The notes beneath the pieces were generated by a model that made no database searches, was not told the DNA's origin, and saw only the letters and a program-made list of their open reading frames with translations. A stretch of DNA of 6,029 nt from Pseudomonadota bacterium (GTDB lineage: Bacteria; Pseudomonadota; Gammaproteobacteria; Pseudomonadales; Azotimanducaceae): positions 1 through 6,029 of the forward strand of contig JAQCAK010000133.1 in the NCBI GenBank assembly GCA_027621895.1, given 5' to 3'. Below are positions 5,499 to 6,029 of this stretch, piece after piece. The translations under genes and the position numbers were made by a program. Every line of letters starts with the position of its first letter. Positions within the stretch are counted from its first letter, which is position 1.

Positions 5499-6029
5499 AT
5501 GACGAACATCGGTATTGTGTATCACTCTGCCAGCGGTACCACGGCGCTGCTGGCCCAGGCTGCCCGGGAGGGCGTACACCAGTCTCCAGGCGCACAGGCA
5601 CAGGTATATCGGATCATCGGCGAGGATATTGTTGACGGGCGTTTTGTGAACAGCGGGCTGCTGGCAGAACTGGCCGAGCTGGATGGTTTAATTCTAGGTT
5701 CGCCGACCTACATGGGCGGCCCGTCAGCGCAGTTCAAGGCTTTTGCGGATGCTACCGGGGAACTCTGGGCGAACCGCGCCTGGGCCGACAAACTGGCGGC
5801 CGGATTTACAATTGGTTCCAACCTGAGCGGCGATCAACTGAACACGATTGCCTACTTCCAGACCTTTGCCAGCCAGCATGGAATGCTCTGGGTCAGCCTG
5901 GATGTGCCGGGTGGCTATGAGTCCGGGGTGCCGAATCGACTCGGTGCCCAGGGCGGGCTGATTGCCCAGACGCGTGAGACCCGGGTCAATGAGCAGGACC
6001 TGGCGACCGCACGCTACCTTGGACAGAGA
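5499..6029 (+). CDS. WrbA-like flavodoxin-fold NAD(P)H oxidoreductase, C-terminus cut by the window
   Basis: The 177 residues from ATG 5499 run without a stop to the window edge. The N-terminus NIGIVYHSASGTTALLAQ (3-20) carries the FMN phosphate-binding loop (Ser10-Thr15). LILGSPTYMGGPSAQFKAF (64-82) is the second flavin-contacting segment, typical of the WrbA/flavodoxin-like quinone reductase group. DKLAAGFTIGSNLSGDQLNT (97-116), QHGMLWV (126-132) and DLATARYLGQR (167-177) are further family blocks. Relatives are about 190-200 residues, so only the last ten to twenty should be missing. Relatives transfer two electrons from NAD(P)H to quinones, which avoids semiquinone cycling; applying this here is by homology. 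GAGGAGG overlaps the stop of the VOC gene and sits 7 bases before the ATG, so the two genes are co-transcribed and probably translationally coupled. The N-terminal start is secure. Not WrbA in the strict sense: the TGxxHGGQE-like motif is replaced by GSNLSGDQ. Confidence 0.92.
   Translation, partial: MTNIGIVYHSASGTTALLAQAAREGVHQSPGAQAQVYRIIGEDIVDGRFVNSGLLAELAELDGLILGSPTYMGGPSAQFKAFADATGELWANRAWADKLAAGFTIGSNLSGDQLNTIAYFQTFASQHGMLWVSLDVPGGYESGVPNRLGAQGGLIAQTRETRVNEQDLATARYLGQR

Noticed and set aside
5022..5579. 185-codon open frame on the minus strand
   Set aside because: Antisense to the VOC gene and its well-defined ribosome binding site; no coding signature of its own.

Overview
The window looks like chromosomal DNA of an aerobic, GC-rich gammaproteobacterium, perhaps an environmental or marine lineage. 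That is an inference from four things: a SoxR close to the enterobacterial and pseudomonad type, a DesA-like acyl-lipid desaturase, a DUF1592/DUF1552 pair (typical of Planctomycetes but also found in some Proteobacteria), and consistent use of G/C at third codon positions. I see no insertion sequence, phage gene, CRISPR array, tRNA or rRNA. Genes cover nearly all of the window and no gene-free stretch exceeds 300 bases.

Left part (1-2916, minus strand): two genes for exported proteins are joined by a 4-base ATGA overlap. The first (463-2916) is an 817-residue multidomain cytochrome-like protein with two c-type haem motifs (CARCH, CASCH) in the order PSCyt1 - DUF1587 - beta-rich domain - DUF1595 - DUF1592 - DUF1588 - DUF1585. 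The second (1-466, cut by the window edge) is a DUF1552 protein with a twin-arginine signal. The biochemical role of this pair is not established.

Middle (3102-4100, minus strand): a membrane fatty acid desaturase with all three histidine boxes and a probable TTG start. A short gene for a 62-residue protein of unknown function (4234-4422, minus) lies upstream of it and directly downstream of soxR.

Right part (4467-6029): a divergent redox-stress module. The minus-strand gene is soxR, with the complete CxxCxC-x5-C [2Fe-2S] ligand set. The intergenic region carries a perfect 20-bp SoxR-type palindrome set in a 19-bp promoter spacer, which is MerR-family promoter geometry. This promoter faces a plus-strand operon of a VOC (glyoxalase/bleomycin-resistance fold) protein and a WrbA-like flavodoxin-fold oxidoreductase that runs off the right edge. 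A second promoter, with its -35 box inside the same palindrome, faces soxR. The simplest reading is that oxidised SoxR directly switches on a two-gene detoxification operon against redox-cycling compounds, with no SoxS intermediate visible, and controls its own synthesis from the same site.
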